From assembly GCA_043818215.1 (NCBI GenBank), contig JBDRGC010000023.1, positions 1 through 64,000 of the forward strand: 64,000 bases of DNA, read 5' to 3'. Shown here in pieces: positions 1 through 8,647 of this stretch. This DNA is from JBDRGC01 sp043818215 (GTDB lineage Bacteria > Chloroflexota > Anaerolineae > Anaerolineales > UBA11858). The position numbers were made by a program, and so were the translations under genes. The first letter of the stretch is position 1, and each line of letters begins with the position of its first letter. Under the pieces are notes generated by a model. That model was not told the DNA's origin and ran no database searches. It saw nothing but the letters and a program-made list of their open reading frames with translations.

Positions 1-3000
1 CCAAAAACACCACTACCACCGGATCATGGTCTGACTTGTGCATGGGGGACTCATCACCCGCAATTGGGAGGGCATAATCGGCGTTGACGCGCAGCACTTC
101 CACCCGCTGGATCAACTCGAACAGCGCGGGCGTTACCAGAATATGATCCAGGGTATGCGAGGCTCCCTGATAGATGTAAGAATAGCGTTCATCCCCGGGG
201 AGCAGATCGAACACATGCTTCAGCCCGGCTTCCCGCAGAGTGTCGATAGGCAGCGAGTCGTAGAAAGAGTTCAAGTCGCCGATGACGGCCGCGTAGGCCT
301 CGGGATTGGCGGCCAGCACACCTTCCAGCACACTCACATTCCAGGCGGCCTGAGCTGTGCGGCGTGGTTCGGTAGCCTCCACTCCGGCGCTCATGGATGT
401 GAAGTGGTTGTTAGCCACAAACACAGTTACCGGGCCAGATGCCGTCTGCACTTCCACTTCGATCAGCAGCGGCGGGCGGGAGGTGAGGCCCTCGGGGGCC
501 GCGTGCTGCTCCACGGTCACAACCGCAGCCACATCCCCGCGCACCAGGTAGCCGTTGTCGATGCCGCGGCTATCGGTTCCTTCGATTAGGAATGCTTCGT
601 AGCCGTAGCCAATCAGCGCTTCGTGGGCGGCAATATCTTCCAAAATGCCGATATTTTCCACCTCTTGCAGGCCTACAATGGTGGGCGCACCCGCGGCCAG
701 GATGGTATTGGCAACTTTGGCAATCGAGACTTGATACTCCGATGCCGTGGGACGCGGCGGATCGGAGGGATGGGGGTCACGGGTGTCGAACAGATTTTCC
801 ACATTCCAGGTCATGAGGCTGAATTCATCCGGGCTGGCAGGAGTCAGGGTGGGCAATTCGGTCACCCCGGCAACCACTTTCGGGGCCGTGACCGGCTGGA
901 TCTTGTACTGCTCGTAGGTGTACGCCACTGGGCCAAGTAAACCGGCCACCCTGTCGCCCGAATTGACCGCGTACGGCAGCGTCGCGCGGTCGGTGTGTAC
1001 AGCGTCACTGCCGTCGTCCACCATAATGCCGATCCCGTTCATGGCATCGTCGCCCTGCCAGAGACGTTCCACATCATGATAAGGCAGCACGATAACATAT
1101 TCGCCATATTTCGAGGTGGGGCTGACCGCCACTGCCGGACCGCTGACCAGTGCCAACATGCCCTCGATTGCTTCATAGTAAGCATTGGATTCTGATGTGG
1201 AGAGCGGCGGGTCAAGTTCCACCGCGGGGGGCAGAGGGTTGCCCTCGGTGAGAACGAGCACATCCCCGGGGGCGCTGATCTGCACCTGGGTTTGCTGGGA
1301 TGCCTCCCGGACGAGGCCGCTGATCTGCACTTCATCGCCCACATTCACAGAGACTGTCGCCTCACCGGTGCTGATGAACAGACCTGACGATGTGAGTGGG
1401 TCGGCATCCGTGTGGGATTCCTGGATCCAGAATCCGCCCAAATCCGGGAACACACCCGTAACGATGCCGGCGGTACTCACCGGGTCGAGCACGTAGGGGG
1501 AGCGGAATCCCTGTCCCTGGATGGCCCATACGGGAACAGTATCGCCCAAAAATACGTAGTGGGGCACGCCAGTGACGGGGTCAGTCCATTCTTCGGCGGT
1601 GGCTGCATAATCCTGAATGGACAGGTATCCCTCAGCCGCGGTCGCCACAATCTGGAAACTCACGCTGACACTGGCCCCGTCGCTAGCCAATTCGGGGATA
1701 TTCCAAATGAGATGGCTGCCACTAACCTGGCCGCCCTCGGAGGCCGAGTCGAACTGGGCACCCTGAAGCGGAAGTGTAGCGGTGATAATCACGTTTGTCA
1801 TCGGATCGGGGGTGTGGTTGACGGCCGTGAGGGTGACTTCGAGCGTATCGCCCGACACAATGGTGATGGGGGCCTCCAGTTCGAGTATCAGCACCGGCGG
1901 GTAGATTTGCTCCAGATCGGCCTGGATGCGGGGGTATAGCTGTTGTTTGGTGTCGCTGGTTTCCAAAATGCCGCTGGCGCGGTACTGCTGCCCGGTCTCG
2001 ATGGCTTCGACATTGATATTGGTTTGCTTGTCCACGTAGAGAGTCAGAGTCTCGCCAGCCTCGTCCATCAAGTCGAGTTCGTAGCTGTAAGTGAACTCAT
2101 CTACGCGCGTCACCAGACCTGCGACCTGTACGAGCAGCCCGGGGATGGTCGCGTCGGTGACAGCCTCGGCGATGCTCACCGGTGTGGGCGGCCAACCGTC
2201 CTCGCCTGCGGGGGTGATGATCTCTACATCTTGCGGCGTATTGGAGATGAACTCGACCGCGCCGCGATACATCTCGATAGTGCCGAAGACCCGCACGCGC
2301 GCCCCCAATGCCACGTTCACGATTCCCTCCCCATTGGGAATCCACACCTGGATGCCGCCAGATTCATCGGCCAGATATATTTTGGTGTGGCCTGCTCCGG
2401 CAAAGTACCCGCCGGTGTACATGGTCGCTATGCCTTCGATGCTCAGTTTCGGGCCGATGATAGTACGCGCAGTGCCGATGGGGATAGTCCCACCTTCGAT
2501 GGCCGTGCGCACCGGGCCGCCGAAAGCGGGCGCGGCCCAATCCTCGGCCTGAACGGAGTAATTGGCGGCCAGAGCGGTGAGATACGTCCACGGGGTGCTG
2601 ACTGTAATTTCAGTGGTGACCGTTTCCCCGGCGGCCAGCGAACCCAGTGACCAGAGAGCCACCTGATGCGTCTCGCCGATATGCCCCATCCCCCAATAGG
2701 CGTCCTGGCCGCTGATTTCTACGTTGCTGTCGGTGACGATAATTTCCAAATCCAGCATGATAGGGAACTGGACCACCACGCCGCTGAGAGCCTGCCCGGT
2801 TTCGTTGGTGACCGAGAGCAGGTAGTCGAACTGGCTGCCCGGCGAGACGGTTTGCGGCGCTTCCGCGGAGAGAATCAGTTTTGCGCCCGCGTCGGGGGTG
2901 GCGAGGCTGCCGGTGTTCTGCGGGTTGGGTGCCGAGTTGAGGGCGAAGTCCGCGGCATTGTCGCCGCTATCGGCCCAGTTGCCCGCCTCGCCGCCGGGAG

Positions 3001-3562
3001 CGCGCTCTAACGCGATGCCGTTTTCCATTGCAAGCGCGGGCGAGCCTTCGGCGAAGTCAACCGTGCCGCCGCCCCACGAGATGCTGTCCACAACACTGCC
3101 ATCGGTCAGGCGCAGTTGCAGGCTGCCCTTTGGCCCGACCAGCGGCTGCTCGAAGAGAGCGTCGGGAGAGATGCCCAGGTCTTGCCCGGCGCGGCCCAGC
3201 AGATAGTGTCCCTGGGGCGGGATCAGGGCGTGCTCGCTCCAGCGGTAGACCAGGGTTTCGTCCTGCCCATCGGCCAGTTTGTACCATATCGACCAGCCTT
3301 TGATATCGAAGGGGGTCTGGCTGCCGATGTTGCAAAGTTCGATGAATTCAAAATTATTGTTGCCATCGACACCGGTCAATACCTCGCTGATTAGTACCGC
3401 CGGTTCCGTTGGGGCTGCGAGGACGGGTTCTGCCGCCGGCTCCGCGCTTGGCTCAACTGGGGGTGCTGCTGTGGGCGCGGGGGACTCAGTTGCTCCACCC
3501 CCGCAGGCGGCGAGAATCAAGGCGATGAGGGCTAATATTATAAAGATGTGTCTTTTTTGCAT
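1..3562 (-). CDS. Secreted lipoprotein nuclease (lamin-tail + OB-type modules + EEP domain), 3' end off the window
   Basis: I translated the minus strand from ATG at 3562 and found one open frame to the left edge (at least 1,187 residues). AGGAG lies about 9 bases before the start. The protein opens with a lipoprotein signal (ILALIALILAACGGG), then a Pro/Ala/Glu linker and a lamin-tail-type domain (ISEVLTGVDGNNNFEFIELC, from about residue 57). The middle holds DUF11-like and OB-like segments. The endonuclease/exonuclease/phosphatase domain starts near residue 900 with MTWNVENLF, followed by GLQEVEN, GDLNSFYDS and, near the edge, SDHDPVVVVF. These match the catalytic Asn, Glu, Asp/Asn and Asp-His of the family. 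The architecture resembles ExeM/NucH-type extracellular nucleases. Likely role (inference): surface-anchored DNA or RNA degradation, perhaps for phosphate scavenging. The true C-terminus is not in the window. Confidence 0.88.
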   Translation of the reverse strand, partial: MQKRHIFIILALIALILAACGGGATESPAPTAAPPVEPSAEPAAEPVLAAPTEPAVLISEVLTGVDGNNNFEFIELCNIGSQTPFDIKGWSIWYKLADGQDETLVYRWSEHALIPPQGHYLLGRAGQDLGISPDALFEQPLVGPKGSLQLRLTDGSVVDSISWGGGTVDFAEGSPALAMENGIALERAPGGEAGNWADSGDNAADFALNSAPNPQNTGSLATPDAGAKLILSAEAPQTVSPGSQFDYLLSVTNETGQALSGVVVQFPIMLDLEIIVTDSNVEISGQDAYWGMGHIGETHQVALWSLGSLAAGETVTTEITVSTPWTYLTALAANYSVQAEDWAAPAFGGPVRTAIEGGTIPIGTARTIIGPKLSIEGIATMYTGGYFAGAGHTKIYLADESGGIQVWIPNGEGIVNVALGARVRVFGTIEMYRGAVEFISNTPQDVEIITPAGEDGWPPTPVSIAEAVTDATIPGLLVQVAGLVTRVDEFTYSYELDLMDEAGETLTLYVDKQTNINVEAIETGQQYRASGILETSDTKQQLYPRIQADLEQIYPPVLILELEAPITIVSGDTLEVTLTAVNHTPDPMTNVIITATLPLQGAQFDSASEGGQVSGSHLIWNIPELASDGASVSVSFQIVATAAEGYLSIQDYAATAEEWTDPVTGVPHYVFLGDTVPVWAIQGQGFRSPYVLDPVSTAGIVTGVFPDLGGFWIQESHTDADPLTSSGLFISTGEATVSVNVGDEVQISGLVREASQQTQVQISAPGDVLVLTEGNPLPPAVELDPPLSTSESNAYYEAIEGMLALVSGPAVAVSPTSKYGEYVIVLPYHDVERLWQGDDAMNGIGIMVDDGSDAVHTDRATLPYAVNSGDRVAGLLGPVAYTYEQYKIQPVTAPKVVAGVTELPTLTPASPDEFSLMTWNVENLFDTRDPHPSDPPRPTASEYQVSIAKVANTILAAGAPTIVGLQEVENIGILEDIAAHEALIGYGYEAFLIEGTDSRGIDNGYLVRGDVAAVVTVEQHAAPEGLTSRPPLLIEVEVQTASGPVTVFVANNHFTSMSAGVEATEPRRTAQAAWNVSVLEGVLAANPEAYAAVIGDLNSFYDSLPIDTLREAGLKHVFDLLPGDERYSYIYQGASHTLDHILVTPALFELIQRVEVLRVNADYALPIAGDESPMHKSDHDPVVVVFL

Positions 3563-3599
3563 TGGGGTGTACTCCTGGTTTTTATAGATAGGATTTACG

Positions 3600-3740
3600 C
3601 AAGTGCAGAGCAAGCCCCCCCAGCCCCCCAATTCTGGGGGGAGCAGAAGGGTTCCCCCCAAGGTTGGGGGGTTAGGGGGGCGACTGCGTCCTATTAGCTT
3701 ATTTGACGGTGGTCGGCGGTCGGCGGTCGGCGGTCAATTA
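3600..3740. repeat. G/C-run palindromes and a ggtcggc heptamer tract
   Basis: This gap between the nuclease start and the methyltransferase end holds two 18-bp palindromes (cccccc-aattct-gggggg and cccccc-aaggtt-gggggg), further runs of six or more C or G, and four runs of G on the plus strand that could form a G-quadruplex. Next to them, near 3709-3736, the unit ggtcggc repeats about four times. No gene is visible. Confidence 0.7.
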
Positions 3741-3779
3741 TCCTTTTTTGCGGGTGTTCATGGTTTTATGTTTTACGGC

Positions 3780-4739
3780 TCAATGCCAATGAGAGTCTTG
3801 TGATGGCTTATACACCGGTTTGTCAGATCTAATTTCCAATTCGCCCGACATGGCCTTTTTTACTCTCTGTACGGCTAATTTGTAATATGGCTCCATAATT
3901 TCAGATCCCGCTGCTCTTCGTTTATTGATTACGGCTGCAATGGCGGATGTGCCAATACCCATAAAAGGGTCGAATACAATATCGTCCTCGTTTGTCATAG
4001 ACCACACCAGGCGTTGTACAAGAGCTACTGGAAACTGGCAGGGATGTTCCGTCTTTTCGACATGATTCGCCTTTACGTTAGGTATATCCCAAACATCCGA
4101 TGGATTCTTCCCCTTTGGATTGCCAGAAAGTTTACCCTTGTTAGGCCCTTTGAAATGCCTTTTACCGGGATACTTTTGAGGTACTCGAACAGGGTCGAGG
4201 TTGAAGATATACTCATCAGACTTTGTGAACCAGTTGATAGTTTCGTATCGTCCAGAAAAGCGATTTGCACAGTGTAATCCGTGCCCAAAATGCCAAACAA
4301 TCCTGTTTCTAAGCTTTAGCCCCAATTCTTTGAAGTAGCCGTAGAGAAGGATATCAAGTGGAATTATTTCGCCATTATCCACATAATTGCCTACTTGCCA
4401 ACAAATGCTTCCTTCGGGCTTAAGTATGCGGACACATTGTTCAATGACATCAAGTTGCTGTGCCTTGTATACATCGATATCTGAAATGTCTTCATATTCT
4501 TTGCCAATGTTGTAGGGAGGGGATGTAACCACCAATTGAACACTTTCCTTGGGAATTGATTGCATGAAATCCAAGCAATCGCCATGATACAACGTAACTT
4601 GATTTTCGATAGAAAATGTGGATGAGATCACAATGTCCGGCTGACTCGACAAACCTTTCTGTTGAAAACTTTCCCTGTATTTGTGTTCAGGTATATATGC
4701 GTCCAGGCTTTTAAAGAGTGGTAAATCTCTTGTGGTCAC
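3780..4739 (-). CDS. Beta-class DNA methyltransferase (N4-cytosine/N6-adenine)
   Basis: This 319-residue protein should transfer a methyl group from S-adenosylmethionine to DNA. Catalytic motif IV reads TSPPYNIG near residue 75. The SAM-binding motif FDPFMGIGTSAIAA comes later, near residue 258. That order defines the beta class, and the SPPY form favours N4-cytosine methylation, although N6-adenine is possible. The start is GTG at 4739, with GGAG about 6 bases upstream. No restriction endonuclease gene adjoins it, so it looks like an orphan methyltransferase or a remnant of a restriction-modification system. Confidence 0.9.
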   Translation of the reverse strand: MTTRDLPLFKSLDAYIPEHKYRESFQQKGLSSQPDIVISSTFSIENQVTLYHGDCLDFMQSIPKESVQLVVTSPPYNIGKEYEDISDIDVYKAQQLDVIEQCVRILKPEGSICWQVGNYVDNGEIIPLDILLYGYFKELGLKLRNRIVWHFGHGLHCANRFSGRYETINWFTKSDEYIFNLDPVRVPQKYPGKRHFKGPNKGKLSGNPKGKNPSDVWDIPNVKANHVEKTEHPCQFPVALVQRLVWSMTNEDDIVFDPFMGIGTSAIAAVINKRRAAGSEIMEPYYKLAVQRVKKAMSGELEIRSDKPVYKPSQDSHWH

Positions 4740-4926
4740 GGTATTCTCCAGTAGCTCTGTTCAATTATCGCCAAGTTATTTCTTCGATTTGCCGGCAGCT
4801 TCCGTCCGCGGGATTATTATATCGCCGGGCTGCTGGTTTCGACAAGTTCCTCGATTATTTCGAACACCCAGGGTTGAAGGCTGGGATCGCGCTCAACAAA
4901 ATCGACCAGAGCCTGCGCAGAGCTTG

Positions 4927-5093
4927 TCGAAGCTTCGGCTGAACCAGTCCACACTTCGACAAACTCTGTGCAAGCTCCGGTGGACTTTGTGCATTTTGTT
5001 GCTGCTGAAACTTTCGTGAAGCATCCCGTGCGTAGCTCTGCGTAGCGTCCCCTTGGGGGATACCCGCAGGGTGCGAAGGGGGAAGTCGCCGGA
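4927..5093. repeat. Dispersed repeat, copy A (second copy at 12684-12825)
   Basis: About 165 bp that closely match 12684-12825 in the same orientation, including ggctgaaccagtccacactt, a shared stretch around gtgcaagctccggtggact, and the shared end gggtgcgaaggggg...gtcgccgga. The left part forms a hairpin (gcttgtcgaag against cttcgacaaactc). The inner motif gcatcccgtgcgtag also occurs in shortened form near 19600, 27170 and 49450. No coding signal. Confidence 0.75.
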
Positions 5094-5162
5094 TGCCAAG
5101 ACGAGACAGACTCAAAAAAAATTTAGAACTGAACAGCTCTACTACTTCTCCTTTATCGAAAA

Positions 5163-5519
5163 CTACACAGCCAGTGAACGAACTCTAATCTTGTTTACTT
5201 CTAACACCACAAATGCCCCCGGCAACCGTTGAGTTTCATATTCCAGCAAATCGCGTAAGTGTGGGATTTTAAGGGCACGGTCAACTACATCAAACCGCAG
5301 CAGAATTACACCTCGCGCAGGTCGCTGAAGCCTGTAAACCAATTCCCCAAAGTCTTTGTCTTCAGTGATCAGCAGACGGTTTTCGGAGTAGGCACATGCA
5401 AGAATTTCGTCATCAGGCGCGCCATTCAGCGATTCGGCGGCGTACAATATATCATAGCCATCGGAGCGCAAGGCCTCGACCATTGCCTCATCACAACACT
5501 CGTCTGCCAGGAATTTCAT
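5163..5519 (-). CDS. DUF5615-family PIN-like protein (toxin half of a pair)
   Basis: A 118-residue protein beginning MKFLADECCDEAMVEALR and containing LLITEDKDFGELVYR. Such acidic positions (D6, E7, and the EDKDFG aspartates) are typical of DUF5615/PIN-like nuclease folds. The start ATG overlaps the upstream DUF433 stop by 4 bp (ATGA), so the two are translationally coupled. Known families: DUF433 plus DUF5615 pairs are predicted toxin-antitoxin modules, with the PIN-like partner as the putative RNase. Activity here is inferred. Confidence 0.85.
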   Translation of the reverse strand: MKFLADECCDEAMVEALRSDGYDILYAAESLNGAPDDEILACAYSENRLLITEDKDFGELVYRLQRPARGVILLRFDVVDRALKIPHLRDLLEYETQRLPGAFVVLEVNKIRVRSLAV

Positions 5520-5752
5520 AAGCGTTGTCCGCCCGCAAAAATAATCTCTTCCTGGGCCAGATGGTCAGCAGCAAACGCGGCGGCGGCATATACATCATCC
5601 GGTGTAAGGCGCGGATGATCGTCCAAAATTTCCCCAACCATCATCCCTCCAGCCAACTTGCGCAGAAGGTGCTCTACAGTAATTCGCGTACCTGTGATCA
5701 CAGGCTTGCCAAACATGATGGCGGGATTGATCTCAATGCGATCATGAATCAT
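5516..5752 (-). CDS. DUF433 antitoxin-like protein
   Basis: A 78-residue DUF433 protein (MIHDRIEINPAIMFGKPVIT, then GTRITVEHLLRKLAGGM and DDHPRLTPDDVYAAAAFAAD). An upstream in-frame codon at 5788 would add 12 residues, but AAGGAG lies 6 bases before the ATG at 5752, so I chose 5752. The DUF433 domain has a helix-turn-helix-like fold and normally partners a DUF5615 protein, which follows with a 4-bp overlap. It probably neutralises its partner and represses the operon. Confidence 0.87.
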   Translation of the reverse strand: MIHDRIEINPAIMFGKPVITGTRITVEHLLRKLAGGMMVGEILDDHPRLTPDDVYAAAAFAADHLAQEEIIFAGGQRL

Positions 5753-5917
5753 AGGTGACTCCTTCGTTTTATTCTCGAGTTGTATCAATTCTCAAGCCAT
5801 TTTATCACGATGCGACCAGAGCGGTCACTCTATCTACCCTACTCCATATACGGGTATGGAAAACGAAACTGGTTTAATGGTATCATCTCCATATTGTAGG
5901 GTAAAAACCATTGGGGT

Positions 5918-6088
5918 TTGACAATGGCACATTTCCAGCAACACTACAACGAATTTGGAAAGGAGCGAATTTTTCCGTCGCTCGTGGTGATATAAGCCAA
6001 TTTTGCTATAAACTCGGTAGAAACGGTGTGCCCCGATTCGTTTTTTTCTAAATTCGCTGTAGTGTTGCGCCTAATCTGCCATTGTCAA
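5918..6088. mobile_element. MITE-like element with 39-bp terminal inverted repeats
   Basis: The arms 5918-5956 and 6050-6088 are inverted copies matching at 33 of 39 positions; both begin TTGACAATGGCA and end CGAATTT. The 93-bp interior has no open frame. No target-site duplication is obvious. The outer end also occurs alone near 48087 and, in changed form, near 48255. The rest of the gap from 5753 to 6239 holds nothing else I can name. Confidence 0.6.
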
Positions 6089-6239
6089 GGTAGGCGGGGT
6101 TTCAATTCACCGTGCGAGCGAGATATAGAAATCTCGGCTACAGACCATCACTCTCGAAGAGGATACGTATTTTTTTTACAAACCCAAACAGCTATTATCA
6201 TTAGTGCGCGTGATATGAGTAAAAGAGAACGGAAAACCT

Positions 6240-6494
6240 ATGGACGCAAACACAAATAAATTGAGTAGTATTTCGAAGGCAGATACGCTTGAGAAGATGG
6301 GGGAATTTTGGGACACGCACGACTTTACGGATTATGACACTGGGGCCCCCGATGTCGAGTTCAACGTTATTTGTGCTGTACCAGTAGAATTGGACCTCTT
6401 GTATTCAATCGAAAAGCAGGCACGTTTACGGGGTGTAAGGGTTGAAACATTGGTTAATCTTTGGTTGCATCAGAAGCTGGTTGAGCAAACCTGA
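6240..6494 (+). CDS. CopG-type antitoxin-like protein
   Basis: An 84-residue protein. The segment EKMGEFWDTHDFTDY followed by a VEFNV stretch is the hallmark of CopG/BrnA-like antitoxins that pair with small toxins. The C-terminus (LLYSIEKQARLRGVRVETLV) suits a ribbon-helix-helix DNA-binding end. The ATG at 6240 has only a weak ribosome site (ACGGAAAA). No toxin gene adjoins it; the nearest BrnT-like sequence is at 8.2-8.5 kb on the other strand. It may be an orphan antitoxin. Confidence 0.75.
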   Translation: MDANTNKLSSISKADTLEKMGEFWDTHDFTDYDTGAPDVEFNVICAVPVELDLLYSIEKQARLRGVRVETLVNLWLHQKLVEQT

Positions 6495-6636
6495 GTTTCA
6501 ATAGATGGACAGTATTTGAGCAATAACTCGACTCTACCGCCCTTTTGGCACGTCAACCGCCGCCGGTAAAATAGCATACAGGTATACAAGGTAGCTGATT
6601 GACTGACAAAACTTTCTTGCTTCCTAATTAGGATCG

Positions 6637-6822
6637 GAAATTGGACACGGATTTACCCTTCGGGCACGATGTCACGGATTCAACGGATTTTCATGATTTT
6701 ACATCCATGAAATCCGTTGAATCCGTGTCCGAAAAAGATTTGTCAGCCAACCAGACAAGGTAGACAAAGTAGACACGGTTTGTCTACCCTGTCTACCCTG
6801 TATACTCTGTCTACTCTGCTCC
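6637..6822. repeat. Dispersed cacggattt...gggcacgatgtcacgg repeat with a 22-bp hairpin, then 9-mer repeats
   Basis: The arms 6673-6695 and 6706-6727 form a nearly perfect hairpin (cacggattcaacggattt against its complement). The left flank (ggatttacccttcgggcacgatgtcacgg) recurs near 25630, inverted near 45170-45205, and in degraded form near 47910. From about 6754 a gtagacaag/tgtctaccc 9-mer series follows and covers the stop codon of the next gene. No gene. Confidence 0.7.
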
Positions 6823-7962
6823 CCAAACCTTCTCCCACTCATCCCTCAACAGATTCCCTAAAACCTGATTGACACCCTGCGCGGGCAGCACGTCCCCGTC
6901 CGGCTCGACGTACAGCCAGGCGCGGCCGGCGCCATCGGGAGGCGCGTCTTCCTCGGTTTCCAGGGCGATGGGGTTGCGGGTGGAATAGGGAACGGGCAGG
7001 TCCCAGACGAGCGATAAACCCAACTCGGCAGCTAATTCCCCTGCGGTTTGCACGGTCTCACTGACTTCAGTTGTAGTTCCGCTGAGGGAGAGAGCGTTGG
7101 CCCCCATGTCAGCCAATCGTTCCAACAATTCGGGGATTCGGGCCGCGTTTTCAGGGGTCACGGTCAGGTGAACGGTGGTATGCAAATCTTCGAGCAGCAC
7201 AGTTCTCAAAGCTTGCCAGGCCTGCTCATTTTCGGGTTGGAGAACGAGCATCAGGTGGTCGAGGCCGGTTTGCAGCAGCGTGTTCAGGTAATCGGCGTCG
7301 GCCAGCCGCAAGCCATCAGTGAGCAGCCCGGTGACCTGCCCGAGGGCATCGGCGTGGGCGATCAGTTCGGGGAGATCGTCCCGCAGAGTGGGTTCGCCGC
7401 CCGTGAAGCTGATATGGGGGATACCCGCGTCCCAGGCCTTGTCGAGGATGGTCTGCCACTCGCCGGTGGTGAGTTCGCGGTCGACGCGCCTGGTGGGGGC
7501 GGCCTCGGGGTCGGCATCCTCCGGCAAGCGGTAGGTCAGGGCACAGTCGAGACGGTAGGGGGCCGCGATCTCTCCCGAATAGGGGGCCTGCCTCTCGAAG
7601 CCCAGGTAAGTGACCGGGTCCAAATCGGGAATGTCGATCAGGGTTATAAGCCTTTCTTTCAAATCCCGGAAATCTTGCAGGGCTTGTTTTGCGGAGACTC
7701 GATACCGCTGGGCAAATTCACTGGCGATCTGATCGTCAGGCGTATCCTGCACCAGGTGGTAGGCATACTCAGCGGCGGTTTGATTAAGGTGCAGCACGGT
7801 AGAGGCGTTGACGATCAACAAACCGTTGCCGTCCGGTTCGAGACGCAAGTGCAGGCGGTATGGATACTCGGCATCGGGCGGGGCCTGATAATGGTAAACG
7901 CCCACAGGCAAGGGTTCTTTCTGGGTGAAAATACGGCGGATGCTTTCTTGGATAGTTGTCAT
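6811..7962 (-). CDS. Degenerate radical-SAM/PqqD-domain paralogue lacking the cluster cysteines
   Basis: A 383-residue protein plainly related to the one at 10520-11959. Both have the same PqqD-like N-terminal domain (GLLIVNASTVLHLNQTAAE), and the same HISFTGGEPTLRDDLPELI motif of the radical-SAM barrel. But where the relative has CNNDCAHC after LTYR, this protein has LPEDADPE, so the CxxxCxxC motif that holds the [4Fe-4S] cluster is gone. The C-terminal SPASM cysteines are also missing and the protein ends early after VLGNLLRDEWEKVWGAE. I chose the start at 7962 because AAAGGA sits 7 bases upstream. It cannot be a normal radical-SAM enzyme; a regulatory or scaffold partner is possible, or it is decaying. 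The stop codon lies inside a tandem repeat. Confidence 0.82.
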   Translation of the reverse strand: MTTIQESIRRIFTQKEPLPVGVYHYQAPPDAEYPYRLHLRLEPDGNGLLIVNASTVLHLNQTAAEYAYHLVQDTPDDQIASEFAQRYRVSAKQALQDFRDLKERLITLIDIPDLDPVTYLGFERQAPYSGEIAAPYRLDCALTYRLPEDADPEAAPTRRVDRELTTGEWQTILDKAWDAGIPHISFTGGEPTLRDDLPELIAHADALGQVTGLLTDGLRLADADYLNTLLQTGLDHLMLVLQPENEQAWQALRTVLLEDLHTTVHLTVTPENAARIPELLERLADMGANALSLSGTTTEVSETVQTAGELAAELGLSLVWDLPVPYSTRNPIALETEEDAPPDGAGRAWLYVEPDGDVLPAQGVNQVLGNLLRDEWEKVWGAE

Positions 7963-8004
7963 AGCGGATTCCTTTCTTACTAATCGGTAATAAGCTGTCA
8001 GTGG

Positions 8005-8058
8005 TCGGTTTGTAGTCGCGCACGAGAGTGCGCCCACCACCGCACCCACTCGCTAAAT
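8005..8058. repeat. Single copy of the gtagt..gcacgagagtgcgcc repeat
   Basis: The string tttgtagtcgcgcacgagag and following tgcgccc match the left arm of hairpins at 55951 and 57907 and a copy near 49555. A short ccaccaccgcacccactcgc tail follows. It sits just upstream of the radical-SAM paralogue start. Confidence 0.55.
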
Positions 8059-8196
8059 AGCTACACGAGAGATCACTAATTATTGCTCGTTTTTCTGTTG
8101 ACTACACACCAAATCCGCGCTCGTCCGCGTCCATTTCGGAATGATGTCGGGTAGCGAAAGTCTTTATCAGCATATCTGAGCAAAAACGCCTTGGGT

Positions 8197-8517
8197 TCAA
8201 GGGGATGAAGCAATTAATGAACGGAGTGCGTCATTCACGGATTCCGAATCAGGGAAATACTTTCGCACGTCTGGCTCTAACACTATTGTGCCATCTTCTA
8301 ATCGGAACTGTCGAATGAGTGTTGTTCCATCCTCGTTATGGACTGTGACCGTATGACCTTCGTGATACGCTTTGTAGTGTTTGCTACGAACCCCGCCACT
8401 GAAATCATATTCGGGGCGCATATCATTGAAAATCATCTTTCCTTCGTCAAAGCTGACTTTGTGCTTTCTGAGATTATCTTCGGCTTTTTCTTCGTCCCAT
8501 TCAAATTCGAGTTCCAT
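8197..8517 (-). CDS. BrnT-like toxin N-terminus fused to an antitoxin-like C-terminus
   Basis: About 106 residues. The N-terminal half (FEWDEEKAEDNLRKHKVSFD) is the start of a BrnT/DUF497 ribonuclease toxin. The expected BrnT C-terminal catalytic part is replaced after about residue 60 by IVLEPDVRKYFPDSESVNDA, which resembles small antitoxin-like proteins with the pattern LxPDVxxxFPDSExVNxAL. This may be a deletion fusion of neighbouring toxin and antitoxin genes. The start at 8517 has AGGA about 9 bases upstream; an ATG at 8526 is also possible. Function unclear; toxin activity is probably lost. Confidence 0.65.
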   Translation of the reverse strand: MELEFEWDEEKAEDNLRKHKVSFDEGKMIFNDMRPEYDFSGGVRSKHYKAYHEGHTVTVHNEDGTTLIRQFRLEDGTIVLEPDVRKYFPDSESVNDALRSLIASSP

Positions 8518-8577
8518 TATGCTCATTCCTGATTAAGAGTTTACCGCACTTTTGCGCTTTTTTCAACAAGCGGCCTT

Positions 8578-8647
8578 CCGCCACTCGCCACTCGCCACTC
8601 GCTACCCGCCACCCACCACCCGCCACCCGCTATTCGCCATTCGCTAT
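8578..8647. repeat. Degenerate heptamer tract (ccactcg/ccacccg/ctattcg)
   Basis: About ten units of period 7, each of the form cYaYYcg. The tract overlaps the last codons and the stop codon of the acyltransferase gene, whose final residues (ANGE) are spelled by the repeat. Confidence 0.85.

Noticed and set aside
1412..2650. Plus-strand open frames of 175 and 235 codons opposite the nuclease
   Set aside because: The minus strand codes continuously for recognisable domains; these are mirror frames in GC-rich DNA.
3620..3680. Rho-independent terminator at the G/C-run palindromes
   Set aside because: There is no T-run on either side, and the site lies upstream of the nuclease gene, not after it.
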